From Verrucomicrobiota bacterium (lineage in GTDB: Bacteria > Verrucomicrobiota > Verrucomicrobiia > Opitutales > Opitutaceae), in the NCBI GenBank assembly GCA_023446735.1, contig JAEXPQ010000342.1, forward strand, positions 1-13,592: 13,592 bases of DNA. Reading direction: 5' to 3'. Below the pieces are notes generated by a model that saw nothing but the letters and a program-made list of their open reading frames with translations, made no database searches and was not told the origin of the DNA. This document shows positions 6,987 to 13,592 of the stretch, in pieces. The translations under genes and the position numbers were made by a program. The number at the start of each line of letters is the position of its first letter. Positions within the stretch are counted from its first letter, which is position 1.

Positions 6987-9900
6987 ATGCCCCAACCACG
7001 TGCACAGCGCATTGTCCGCGACCGACGCTTTGCGTGGGGCGCCTCGCGCTGCACCTGGAAACTGGCGGGACTTTGTCTCGGGCTGGTGGCGGGTGGGTTG
7101 GCCAGTCCCGCGCGGGGTGAGACCACCGGCGATACGGAGCTCGCGGGGGCGCCGTTCACGCGCTTGTATTCGTTCGGCGAAATCGGCTGTTCGGCCCAGG
7201 GCCTCCAGCTTCTGCACGATCCGTTCGGCCGGGTGGTGGCCGCGCAGCAGGGTGAATTGTTCGTGCTGGACGACGCCGTGTGGCGGAAGACGCGGCGCGC
7301 GCATGGGGACGACCCGAACATCAGCCGTGTGGCGTCCGGTCCCGATGGCGAGGTCCTCTACGGGGCGTTCGGTTCCTGGGGGTGCTTCCGGCTCGGCGAG
7401 CAAAGCGAGTGGCGCTTGGTTTCGCTCGTGCCGGAGGATGCGCCGGCGTGGGTGCGGGCGTGCAATTTCTGCGACATCCTGCCCACCAAGTCCGGCACCT
7501 TTTTCTGGGGGCAGGAGGGGGTCGTCTACCGTGAGCGGGCGAGCGGCGTTCATCGCTATTTCCCGGCTCGCGGGGTGTCGTGGGTGTTTGCTCTCGACGG
7601 GCGGTTCCTCGTGGCGACTTTCGGCGCCGGGCTGCTCTCCATGAACCTCGAGGCTGGGACGATGGAGCCGGCCGCGGTCGGTCTCGAGACGCTGCCGCCG
7701 ATCATCGCGGCGACGGAAGACGGTGGTGGCGGGCTGCTGTTGGCGACCTCCGAGCGCGAGCTCCTGCATTGGCGCGAAGGCCGGCTCGAGCGGGTGCGCT
7801 GTGGTGCCGGAGAACTGCCGCCCGGGCCGGTCGTCGCCATGGCGGCGCTCCCGGAGGGCGGAGTGGCTGCGGCAATCTCCGGGCTTGGGGTGCTGCTGGT
7901 GGATCGTTGCGGCGGGGTTCAGCAGTTGTTCGCCAGCGCCGACCTGCGTGGTGTCACCGCGTTAAGCAGCGTGGAGCCCGGTGTGCTCTGGGTGGCGACC
8001 GGGCGGGGAGTTCACAAGATCTTGCGGGCGCAACCGTTTTCGGGATTCGGGCACGAGGAGGGACTGTCCGTCAATTGGCCGCAGATCGTACGTTGGCAGG
8101 GCCGGGTGATTGTCTCCTCCGGAGGGCGGGTTTACGAAGCCTATTCGAGCGGTCCGGGGGAAGGAGCCCGGTTCAGGGTGTTGGCGGGCCAGCCGGAGCC
8201 GATCGGGTGGGGGCTGGCCGCCCTCGGCGAGTCGCTCCTGATCGGCAACTGGGACGGGGTCTACGAAGCCCGCGATGGCTCCGCGTTCCCGCTGGTCTTC
8301 TCCGGGGTCCACGTGTCGCGTCTGGCCGCGCTCGATGCCGACACCTGCCTGGTGATCGGGTCGGAGTCGATCGCGGTCATCCGTCGCGAAGGCGGCGGTT
8401 GGGTCGAATGCGCCCCCCGGATTCCCGGGCTGGGGTATCCGTATGTGGTGCACGCCGGCCCCGGTTCGGCGTGGATCGAGCTCGGTTTGAACCGGGTGGC
8501 GCGCCTCGCGCTCGTCGGGGGGGAGCTGCAGCTGCGGGTGCTCGAGAACTTTGAGGGGGCGGAGCGCAGCTGGGTCAATGTCGGGGTGCTTGGCTCCACC
8601 GTGGCCCTTTGCGCCACGGGCCGCGCCCCGTTGTTCGTCGACGAGCGGACGCTGGAGCGGGTGGAGTCGCGCGGCCTCGCCGGCCTGGTCGAGCGTTCGC
8701 CGTACGGGCCGCGACGTTTCGCCATGGACGAGACCGGAACCATCTGGGTCTCCCACTTGCGCGGCCTGTTCCGGGCCCGGCCCGCGGCGGGGCAGTATGT
8801 GCCGGACTTCGACACGTTCCGTGGTTTCAACGAGGCGACGCCCTTGGTGCATTGTCTCCCGGGCGGCGGCGTCTGGGCCTCTACGGGCACCAGTCTCCAT
8901 CGGATCGATGCCGCGCGCCAAGGTCCCGGCGTGGGTTCGGTCCGTCCGATGTTGGTCGGGTTGCGGGACACGCGCTCGGGGGCTGCGATGGACCGGGGCA
9001 CCCGGCCGGGGGGCGAGCTGGGGGTCTTCCGCTACGCCCAAAACAGCCTGCAGCTTGATTTCTTCGCCGGCAGCTACGCCCTCGTGCGACCCCAGTCCTA
9101 CGAGTATCGCCTCGACGATTCCGACTGGGTGGGCGCCACCGTCGGCTCCTCGGTGGTTCTGACCGACCTGCGCGAGGGGGCGCACGCGCTCGACGTGCGC
9201 GTGGTGGATTCGCTCGGACCGGTGGGCGAGGTGGCGGCCTACCGCCTGGCGGTGGCCCCGCCGTGGTACCGGACCTGGGTGGCTTTCGCGGCGTATCCGT
9301 TGCTTGCGGTCTTCGGCGTTTATCTTGCGGTCCGGTACGCCGCGTTCCGCAACCGCGTCCGCCTCGCCGAGCTGGAACGCCAGGTCGACGCGCGCACCGC
9401 GCAACTGCGCACGGCCATGGAATGCCTGCGCGAGGAGACGACCGCCAACGCCACGCTCGCGGAACGCAACCGCCTGGCGGGGGAGATCCACGACAGCCTG
9501 GAGCAGGGCTTCGCCGGGCTCTTCCTCCAGCTGGAGACCATCACCCGGCTCCCGCACTGCGCCGGTCCGATCAAGGCCGGCCTCGCGGCCGCGCTCACCA
9601 TGGTCACCTACTGCCGCGACGAACTGCGCAACGCCGTGCGCGGCCTCCATTCGCCGGTGCTGGCCAACGAGCACCTCGAGACCGCGCTGCGTCGGATCGT
9701 CGGCCAACTGGCGCCCTTGGCGGGTCTGGCGTCGGTGCGGGTGGAGGGAACTTCGCGGCGGCTCGACCCGGCGACGGAGCATCACCTCCTGCGCATCGCC
9801 CAGGAGGCGCTCGGCAACGCCGTGAAGCACGCCGAGGCGACGCGCATCGGCGTCGTGCTGCGCTACACGGCCGAGGGGCTCGAGCTGTCCGTCGCCGACG

Positions 9901-10082
9901 ACGGACACGGGTTCGATCCGACCGCCGTCGTCGAGAGCCCCGGCCGCCATCTCGGGTTGCCCAGTTTCAACGAACGGGCCGCCAAGATCGGGGGAACGGT
10001 CGAGATCGACACCGCCCCGGGCCGCGGCACCACGATCCGCGTGTCCGTCCCGGACGCGGGAGTCGCGCAAGTCTCATCATGA
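6987..10082 (+). CDS. Sensor histidine kinase with periplasmic beta-propeller and Y_Y_Y domain
   Basis: From the ATG at 6987 the protein has 1031 aa. It has a signal peptide (hydrophobic about 24-40, SPARG-ET), then about 640 residues of repeated propeller-like blades similar to two-component regulator propellers, and a Y_Y_Y-type Ig domain near 690-758 (YEYRLDDSDW starts at about 703). One membrane segment follows (about 764-785), then a coiled linker. The dimerisation/phosphoacceptor domain contains ERNRLAGEIHDSLEQGF with H835 (HisKA_3 type), and the HATPase_c domain has an N box (NAVKHA from N944) and DDGHGF near 971. It should sense an extracytoplasmic ligand, often an oligosaccharide in such architectures, and phosphorylate the regulator encoded next. 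The frame is open further upstream; ATG 6936 is possible, but 6987 puts the signal peptide nearest the N terminus and leaves room for the upstream motif. No Shine-Dalgarno sequence is seen at either start. Confidence 0.9.
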   Translation: MPQPRAQRIVRDRRFAWGASRCTWKLAGLCLGLVAGGLASPARGETTGDTELAGAPFTRLYSFGEIGCSAQGLQLLHDPFGRVVAAQQGELFVLDDAVWRKTRRAHGDDPNISRVASGPDGEVLYGAFGSWGCFRLGEQSEWRLVSLVPEDAPAWVRACNFCDILPTKSGTFFWGQEGVVYRERASGVHRYFPARGVSWVFALDGRFLVATFGAGLLSMNLEAGTMEPAAVGLETLPPIIAATEDGGGGLLLATSERELLHWREGRLERVRCGAGELPPGPVVAMAALPEGGVAAAISGLGVLLVDRCGGVQQLFASADLRGVTALSSVEPGVLWVATGRGVHKILRAQPFSGFGHEEGLSVNWPQIVRWQGRVIVSSGGRVYEAYSSGPGEGARFRVLAGQPEPIGWGLAALGESLLIGNWDGVYEARDGSAFPLVFSGVHVSRLAALDADTCLVIGSESIAVIRREGGGWVECAPRIPGLGYPYVVHAGPGSAWIELGLNRVARLALVGGELQLRVLENFEGAERSWVNVGVLGSTVALCATGRAPLFVDERTLERVESRGLAGLVERSPYGPRRFAMDETGTIWVSHLRGLFRARPAAGQYVPDFDTFRGFNEATPLVHCLPGGGVWASTGTSLHRIDAARQGPGVGSVRPMLVGLRDTRSGAAMDRGTRPGGELGVFRYAQNSLQLDFFAGSYALVRPQSYEYRLDDSDWVGATVGSSVVLTDLREGAHALDVRVVDSLGPVGEVAAYRLAVAPPWYRTWVAFAAYPLLAVFGVYLAVRYAAFRNRVRLAELERQVDARTAQLRTAMECLREETTANATLAERNRLAGEIHDSLEQGFAGLFLQLETITRLPHCAGPIKAGLAAALTMVTYCRDELRNAVRGLHSPVLANEHLETALRRIVGQLAPLAGLASVRVEGTSRRLDPATEHHLLRIAQEALGNAVKHAEATRIGVVLRYTAEGLELSVADDGHGFDPTAVVESPGRHLGLPSFNERAAKIGGTVEIDTAPGRGTTIRVSVPDAGVAQVSS

Positions 10083-10717
10083 AAACGGACAACATCGCCA
10101 CCAAGATCCGCGTCATGCTCGTGGACGACCACATGGTCGTCCGCATGGGGCTTTCCTTCGCCATCGGCAACCAGCCCGACATGGAGGTCGTGGCCCAGGC
10201 CGTGGACGGAGTGGAGGCCTGCGAGCTCTACCGCGTCCATCGACCCGATGTCGTTGTGTTGGATCTTCGGATGCCGAAGCGCAACGGGGTCGAGACGATC
10301 GGTGCCCTGCGGCGCGAGTTCGGTACCGTGCGCGTGCTCGTGCTCAGCAGCTTCGCCAACGGCAACGAGATCGGCACCGCCCTCGCCGCCGGTGCCTGCG
10401 GCTTCGTCGGCAAGGAGACCGAGTTTGATGTGCTGATGGACGCGATCCGGCGTGTCCACGCCGGAGAACAGGTCGTGCACGACGACGCGGCCCGCCGGCT
10501 CGCGAGCCGTCTCTCGTCCCAGCTGACCACGCGGGAACTCGAGGTGCTCCGGTTGCTCGGCTGCGGGCTCAAGAACAAGCAGATCAGCGCCGAGCTCAAC
10601 CTGGTCGAGTCGACCGTGAAGGTGCATCTCACGAGCATCTTCACCAAGCTTGGGGTCACCGACCGTACCCAGGCCGTGCTGGCCGGGGTGAAGCGGGGCA
10701 TCATTCAGATCGAGTAG
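10079..10717 (+). CDS. NarL/LuxR-type response regulator
   Basis: The 212-aa protein has a receiver domain (about 10-126) with acidic pair D16/D17, phosphoacceptor D62 in VVVLDLRMP, S90/S91 and K112 in the usual places. A LuxR-type helix-turn-helix follows (about 148-208: LTTRELEVLRLLGCGLKNKQIS, then ESTVKVHLTSIFTKLGV). Its ATG overlaps the kinase stop (ATGA), which implies translational coupling and a dedicated pair. Phosphorylation by the kinase should promote dimerisation and DNA binding. The nearest plausible targets are its own promoter and the downstream hydrolase operon. Length and motifs are normal for the family, and nothing is missing. Confidence 0.95.
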   Translation: MKTDNIATKIRVMLVDDHMVVRMGLSFAIGNQPDMEVVAQAVDGVEACELYRVHRPDVVVLDLRMPKRNGVETIGALRREFGTVRVLVLSSFANGNEIGTALAAGACGFVGKETEFDVLMDAIRRVHAGEQVVHDDAARRLASRLSSQLTTRELEVLRLLGCGLKNKQISAELNLVESTVKVHLTSIFTKLGVTDRTQAVLAGVKRGIIQIE

Positions 10718-10726
10718 GGTGGGTCG

Positions 10727-10740
10727 CGGGGGCGCCCCCG
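10727..10740 (+). terminator. Weak terminator-like GC palindrome after the response regulator
   Basis: CGGGGGCGCCCCCG is a perfect 14-bp palindrome 10 bp after the regulator stop codon. No T-run follows, so it may slow polymerase or protect the 3' end rather than act as an efficient intrinsic terminator. Confidence 0.3.
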
Positions 10741-10765
10741 GCCGCGCCGCGGAATGCGGTGCCGG

Positions 10766-10788
10766 CGGAGGGAGCGGGGGCTGTCGCG
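10766..10788 (+). repeat. Block resembling the 3300-3322 repeat
   Basis: The segment beginning CGGAGGGAGCGGGGGC matches 3300-3322 at 19 of 23 positions. Both lie in intergenic DNA upstream of a secreted-hydrolase gene. This could be a dispersed intergenic repeat, or chance similarity in G-rich sequence. Confidence 0.4.
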
Positions 10789-10838
10789 GCGGGTGGCGGA
10801 GCGGGCGCGGGGTGGGGCGGTGCGCGCGCGAAAAGCTA

Positions 10839-10857
10839 TACCAAAGATTATTCGCCG
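10839..10857 (+). promoter_or_regulatory. TACCAAAG motif upstream of the hydrolase operon
   Basis: TACCAAAGATTATTCGCCG shares its first eight bases and the TAT...GCCG end with the site before the sensor kinase gene (6908-6925). It is the only AT-rich spot in an otherwise G+C-saturated region, 190 bp before the hydrolase start. It is a candidate binding site for the adjacent response regulator, or a -10-like element. Confidence 0.35.
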
Positions 10858-11046
10858 CGGCGTTCACGGTGTCCTGTGTTCACGGGACTCCCGCTTTCTC
10901 CGCCCGACCATGAGCTCTTCGCCGCCACGCCGCTCGCCGCCCGCACGGCCCGACCTCGCCCGGATGGCGCCCGTGCGCCGCGTCGGTGGTGGGGGCAGTC
11001 TGGCGACTGTGCCGGCCGCCGACCGGGAAGTCTCGCTCCGCCTTTC

Positions 11047-11856
11047 ATGACCACCGCGTTCCTCCGCCTCCTGTTCGTTCCTCTCCTGGTGCTTTTCGCC
11101 CCGCTCGGTCTCCGTGCGGCCGAGGCCGCGACGAAGCTCACCTTCGTCGTCGTCCACGGTGCCACCGCCGGCGGCTGGGAATGGAAGCGCGCCGGGCAAT
11201 GCCTCGTCGACGACGGCCACACCGTCTATCGCGCCACGCTCACCGGCCTGGGCGAGCGCATGCACCTCAACGGACCGCACATCGACCTGCAGACCCACAT
11301 CAACGATGTGGTGAACCTCATCCTCTTCGAGGATCTGCACGACATCGTGCTCACCGGCCACAGCTACGGCGGCATGGTCATCACCGGTGTCATGGACCGC
11401 GTGCCCGACCGCATCCGGCATGTCGTCTTCCTTGACGCCGCCGTGCCGGACGACGGCATGTCCATCTGGGATCTCTTCGGTGGCGGCAGCCCGCCCAACA
11501 CCAACATCGTCGACGGCATGATGCAGGTTTCCTGGGTGAAGCCGGGCGACAAGCCGCCGCACAGCGTCGCCCAGTCGATCAAGTGCTTCAACCAGCCGGT
11601 GTCGTACAAGAACCCCGCCGCGCTTGCCCTCCCGGTCACCTATGTCGCGTTCGTGCCGAAGGACCAGTCGGCCGAGGACCGCGCCAAGAAGGACAAGAGC
11701 TGGCAGCGCGCCGTGGCGCGCGGCTGGACGATCCGCACGTTCCCCGGTCACCACGTCGCCCACCAGGAGGATCCGCGCGGCGTCGCGACGCTTATCGAGC
11801 AGTCGGTCTCCGACGTGAACCAACCGGTGCCCGCGGCGCAGCCCGCGCAGAAATAG
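11047..11856 (+). CDS. Exported alpha/beta-hydrolase (esterase-like)
   Basis: The 269-aa protein has an N-terminal signal peptide (about 5-24, ending GLRAAEA) and one alpha/beta-hydrolase domain. The oxyanion motif VVVHGAT lies at 34-40, the TLTGLGERMHL segment at 64-74, the nucleophile elbow GHSYGG at 104-109 (S106), and a C-terminal histidine in GHHVAHQEDP (H236 or H239). The pattern HGATAGGWEW...ITGVMDRVPDRIRHVVFLDAAVPDDG is that of the small esterase group related to plant methylesterases and hydroxynitrile lyases. Hydrolysis of a carboxylic ester is likely; the substrate is unknown. The ATG at 11047 is chosen because the signal peptide starts there, although the frame is open upstream. 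It is the first gene of a tight cluster and ends 24 bp before the GH43-like gene. The C-terminal 15 residues are a Pro/Ala/Gln-rich tail. Confidence 0.88.
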   Translation: MTTAFLRLLFVPLLVLFAPLGLRAAEAATKLTFVVVHGATAGGWEWKRAGQCLVDDGHTVYRATLTGLGERMHLNGPHIDLQTHINDVVNLILFEDLHDIVLTGHSYGGMVITGVMDRVPDRIRHVVFLDAAVPDDGMSIWDLFGGGSPPNTNIVDGMMQVSWVKPGDKPPHSVAQSIKCFNQPVSYKNPAALALPVTYVAFVPKDQSAEDRAKKDKSWQRAVARGWTIRTFPGHHVAHQEDPRGVATLIEQSVSDVNQPVPAAQPAQK

Positions 11857-11880
11857 GCTCCGGCCGCCAGCGTTCCCGTC

Positions 11881-13008
11881 GTGCACCACGTTCGTCGTCT
11901 CCTTCGCGTCGGGCACGCTTTCGCGTTCGGCGCGTTGCTGCTGGCTGGCCCGACGGCCAGCCCGGCTCAGCCCGCTCCCGCGGCTCCGCGGGTCAAGCAA
12001 CCCACCGGCATCGAAATCGTCGGTACACTGCCCGCGCCGGCCCGCCCGTTCCGCGAGCAGGATCTCGCCGGCTACGTGATGGTCTATTTCAAGGACCGGA
12101 CCCAATCCGCGTACCTCGCGGTCAGCCGCGACGGCACCACCTTCACCGACGTCAACGGCGGCGAGCCCGTCTTTGACGGCGAGCTCCTCGCCGAGCAGAA
12201 GGGGGTGCGCGACCCGCACCTCGCCCGCGGCCCCGATGGCGCCTTCTACCTCGCGATGACCGACCTGCACATCTTCGGTCAGCGGGCCGGCTTCCGCGAC
12301 ACCCCGTGGCAGCGGCCCGAGGCGGAGCACGGCTGGGGTAACAACCGCGCCCTCGTCCTCATGAAATCGTGGGACCTGATCCACTGGACCCACGCCATCT
12401 TCCGCGTCGACCTCGCGTTTCCGGAACTTGGCGACATCGATTGCGCCTGGGCGCCGCAGACGACCTACGATCCCGTCGCCGGACGCATGGTCGTCTACTT
12501 CACCATCCGCTACGAAAACAAGAACGCCAACCTCTACTGGGCCTACACCGACGACGCCTTCACCAAGCTCACGAGCACGCCCAAGATGATCCCCGGCATC
12601 GGCGGCATCGACGGCGACCTCACCCGCGTCGGCGACCAGTGGCACCTCTTCTACGTAAGCGACGCCAAGATCTTCCACGCCGTCTCGCCCCGCTTCTCCG
12701 ACGGCTTCGTGGTCGACTCTCGCCGGATCGACCCCGAGACGAAACCGACCGAAGCCCCCAACCTTTTCCGCCGCCTCGGCACCGACACCTGGGTGCTCAT
12801 GTACGACGTCTACGGCGCCCGGCCCAACAACATGGGCTTCAGCGAGACGACGGACTTCGTCACGTACCAGAACCTCGGCCATTTCAACGAAGGCCGCATG
12901 AAGGGCACCAACTTCGAGCGCCCCAAACACGGCGCCGTCACCTACCTCACCGCCGCCGAACTCGCCGCCGTCGCGGCCCACTGGAATCTCCAACTAGATC
13001 CCTACTAG
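11881..13008 (+). CDS. Secreted GH43-like five-bladed propeller glycosidase
   Basis: The 375-aa protein begins with GTG; an in-frame TAG (11854-11856) rules out any earlier start. A signal peptide is visible (about 12-30, ending SPAQ). Motifs of the GH43 beta-propeller family appear in order: VRDPHL (109-114, candidate catalytic base D111), KSWDLIHWTH, GDIDCAWAPQTTYDP (184-198, modulating Asp), an IDGDL motif near 243-247, and PTEAPNLF (289-296, candidate general acid E291). Such enzymes remove or cleave alpha-L-arabinofuranosyl or beta-D-xylosyl residues of hemicellulose. The overall pattern resembles Bacteroides-type arabinosidase-like members, but exact specificity is uncertain. The gene lies 24 bp after the hydrolase and 31 bp before the esterase-like gene, so co-transcription is likely. 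No Shine-Dalgarno sequence is seen. Confidence 0.85.
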   Translation: MHHVRRLLRVGHAFAFGALLLAGPTASPAQPAPAAPRVKQPTGIEIVGTLPAPARPFREQDLAGYVMVYFKDRTQSAYLAVSRDGTTFTDVNGGEPVFDGELLAEQKGVRDPHLARGPDGAFYLAMTDLHIFGQRAGFRDTPWQRPEAEHGWGNNRALVLMKSWDLIHWTHAIFRVDLAFPELGDIDCAWAPQTTYDPVAGRMVVYFTIRYENKNANLYWAYTDDAFTKLTSTPKMIPGIGGIDGDLTRVGDQWHLFYVSDAKIFHAVSPRFSDGFVVDSRRIDPETKPTEAPNLFRRLGTDTWVLMYDVYGARPNNMGFSETTDFVTYQNLGHFNEGRMKGTNFERPKHGAVTYLTAAELAAVAAHWNLQLDPY

Positions 13009-13039
13009 TCGCCCAATCTCCGACCATTCTTTGCTTCCC

Positions 13040-13592
13040 ATGAACCTCCGTCTCGCCTCCGCCTGTCTCGGCCTCTTTCTGGTCGCCAACGCCTTCGCCC
13101 AGCCCGCGCGCCTGCCGCCCGTGGTCTCGCCGGTCGTGAACCCAGACCGCACCGTCACCTTCCGCCTCCGCGCGCCCGACGCCCAGAAGGTCGAGCTCAG
13201 CGGCCAGTTCCTCACCGCCAACCAGCCGCTGGCCAAGGACGAGACCGGCGTGTGGAGCGCCACCGTCGGCCCCGTCGCCCCTGATCTCTACCCCTACAAC
13301 TTCGTCGTCGACGGCGTGGGCGTGGCCGATCCGGGCAACCAATACGTGTTCCCCAACGAGGGGTTCAAGGCCAGCCTGCTCGACATCCCCGACGCCGCGC
13401 CGTCGCTGCGCTCGGTCCAGAACGTGCCCCACGGCGAACTGACCTACGCTTTCTACCAGTCCGAGGCGCTCGGCTGCACCCGCCCGCTCGTCATCTACAC
13501 CCCGCCGGGCTACCGCGCCGGCACCGAGCGCTACCCGGTGCTCTACCTCGTGAGCGGCACGACCGACACCGAGGAGACCTGGTTCCGCGTCG
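13040..13592 (+). CDS. CE1-type esterase (esterase D / feruloyl- or acetyl-xylan esterase-like), 5' part
   Basis: The reading frame opens at ATG 13040 and is still open at the window edge, giving 184 codons. A signal peptide is clear (residues 1-21, ending NAFAQ). Next is a beta-sandwich domain of the CBM48/early-set esterase type at about 30-116 (VTFRLRAPDAQKVELSGQF, then YPYNFVVDGV and ADPGN). From about 133 the alpha/beta-hydrolase fold begins (LTYAFYQS, RPLVIYTPPGYRAG, YPVLYLVSGTTDTEETW). This arrangement is known from enterochelin-esterase-like and xylan side-chain esterases. In the stretch that often reads L-x-H-G, this protein has VSG, so the histidine is replaced. The serine nucleophile and the rest of the triad lie beyond the edge. 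It follows the GH43-like gene by 31 bp, which fits removal of acyl groups from the same polysaccharide. Confidence 0.85.
   Translation, partial: MNLRLASACLGLFLVANAFAQPARLPPVVSPVVNPDRTVTFRLRAPDAQKVELSGQFLTANQPLAKDETGVWSATVGPVAPDLYPYNFVVDGVGVADPGNQYVFPNEGFKASLLDIPDAAPSLRSVQNVPHGELTYAFYQSEALGCTRPLVIYTPPGYRAGTERYPVLYLVSGTTDTEETWFRV

Larger units (their letters stand above)
10718..11046. other. Intergenic region between response regulator and hydrolase operon
   Basis: These 329 bp contain an extremely G-rich stretch on the plus strand (10756-10830), a perfect GC palindrome, a block resembling the repeat before the amylase gene, and a short AT-rich spot with the TACCAAAG motif. A 46-codon open frame (10910-11050) ends at an ATGA overlap with the hydrolase start, but its composition looks like random GC-rich sequence, so I do not call it a gene. 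Confidence 0.5.

Noticed and set aside
9263..10078. N-terminal extension of the response regulator frame into the kinase gene
   Set aside because: The region encodes the kinase membrane segment, HisKA_3 and HATPase domains in another frame; the receiver domain starts normally from ATG 10079.
10910..11050. 46-codon frame whose TGA overlaps the hydrolase ATG (possible leader peptide)
   Set aside because: The overlap is attractive, but the peptide is low-complexity Ser/Pro/Arg, has no Shine-Dalgarno sequence and could easily arise by chance in this composition.
10864..12993. 709-codon minus-strand open frame opposite the hydrolase and GH43-like genes
   Set aside because: It is antisense to two genes with clear catalytic motifs; the product is Val/Gly/Asp/Glu-rich with no domains.

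Overview
The window is GC-rich throughout. It reads like a polysaccharide-degrading Gram-negative chromosome, most plausibly an Opitutaceae-type Verrucomicrobium. The reasons are a large TonB-dependent receptor of the Xanthomonas/Caulobacter type, exported glycosidases and esterases, a beta-propeller sensor histidine kinase paired with a NarL/LuxR-type regulator, an Ig-like tail on the amylase, and gene starts with almost no Shine-Dalgarno sequence. The taxonomic call is inference from gene style; there is no marker gene here.

Layout, left to right. (1) Positions 1-164 hold the 3' end of a plus-strand TonB-receptor copy. It is cut short and runs tail-to-tail into a complete minus-strand TonB receptor gene (152-2929), to which it is about 92% identical over 107 bp. 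(2) A 558-bp divergent intergenic region (2930-3487) carries short direct repeats, a small hairpin and an AT-rich island. (3) A secreted GH13 alpha-amylase-family enzyme with two C-terminal beta-sandwich modules follows (3488-5965). (4) About 580 bp have no convincing gene (5966-6548), followed by a strong terminator and a tRNA-Lys(CUU) gene on the minus strand (6586-6661). (5) A propeller-type sensor histidine kinase (about 6987-10082) overlaps its response regulator (10079-10717) by 4 bp. (6) After a 329-bp GC-rich gap comes a tight plus-strand cluster: an exported alpha/beta hydrolase (11047-11856), a GH43-like five-bladed propeller glycosidase (11881-13008), and a CE1/esterase-D-like gene that runs off the right edge (from 13040).

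How the parts may work together (inference): the receptor and amylase, transcribed divergently, look like a glucan uptake and cleavage pair. The hydrolase, GH43-like and CE1-like genes look like an operon that removes ester and arabinose/xylose-type side groups from plant polysaccharide. The kinase/regulator pair lies directly upstream of that operon and is the obvious candidate controller. A TACCAAAG-containing motif occurs before both the kinase gene and the operon, which fits autoregulation plus operon control but is unproven.

No CRISPR array, phage gene, intact insertion sequence or unmistakably novel multi-gene system was seen. The most unusual structure is the inverted, truncated TonB-receptor copy at the left edge.
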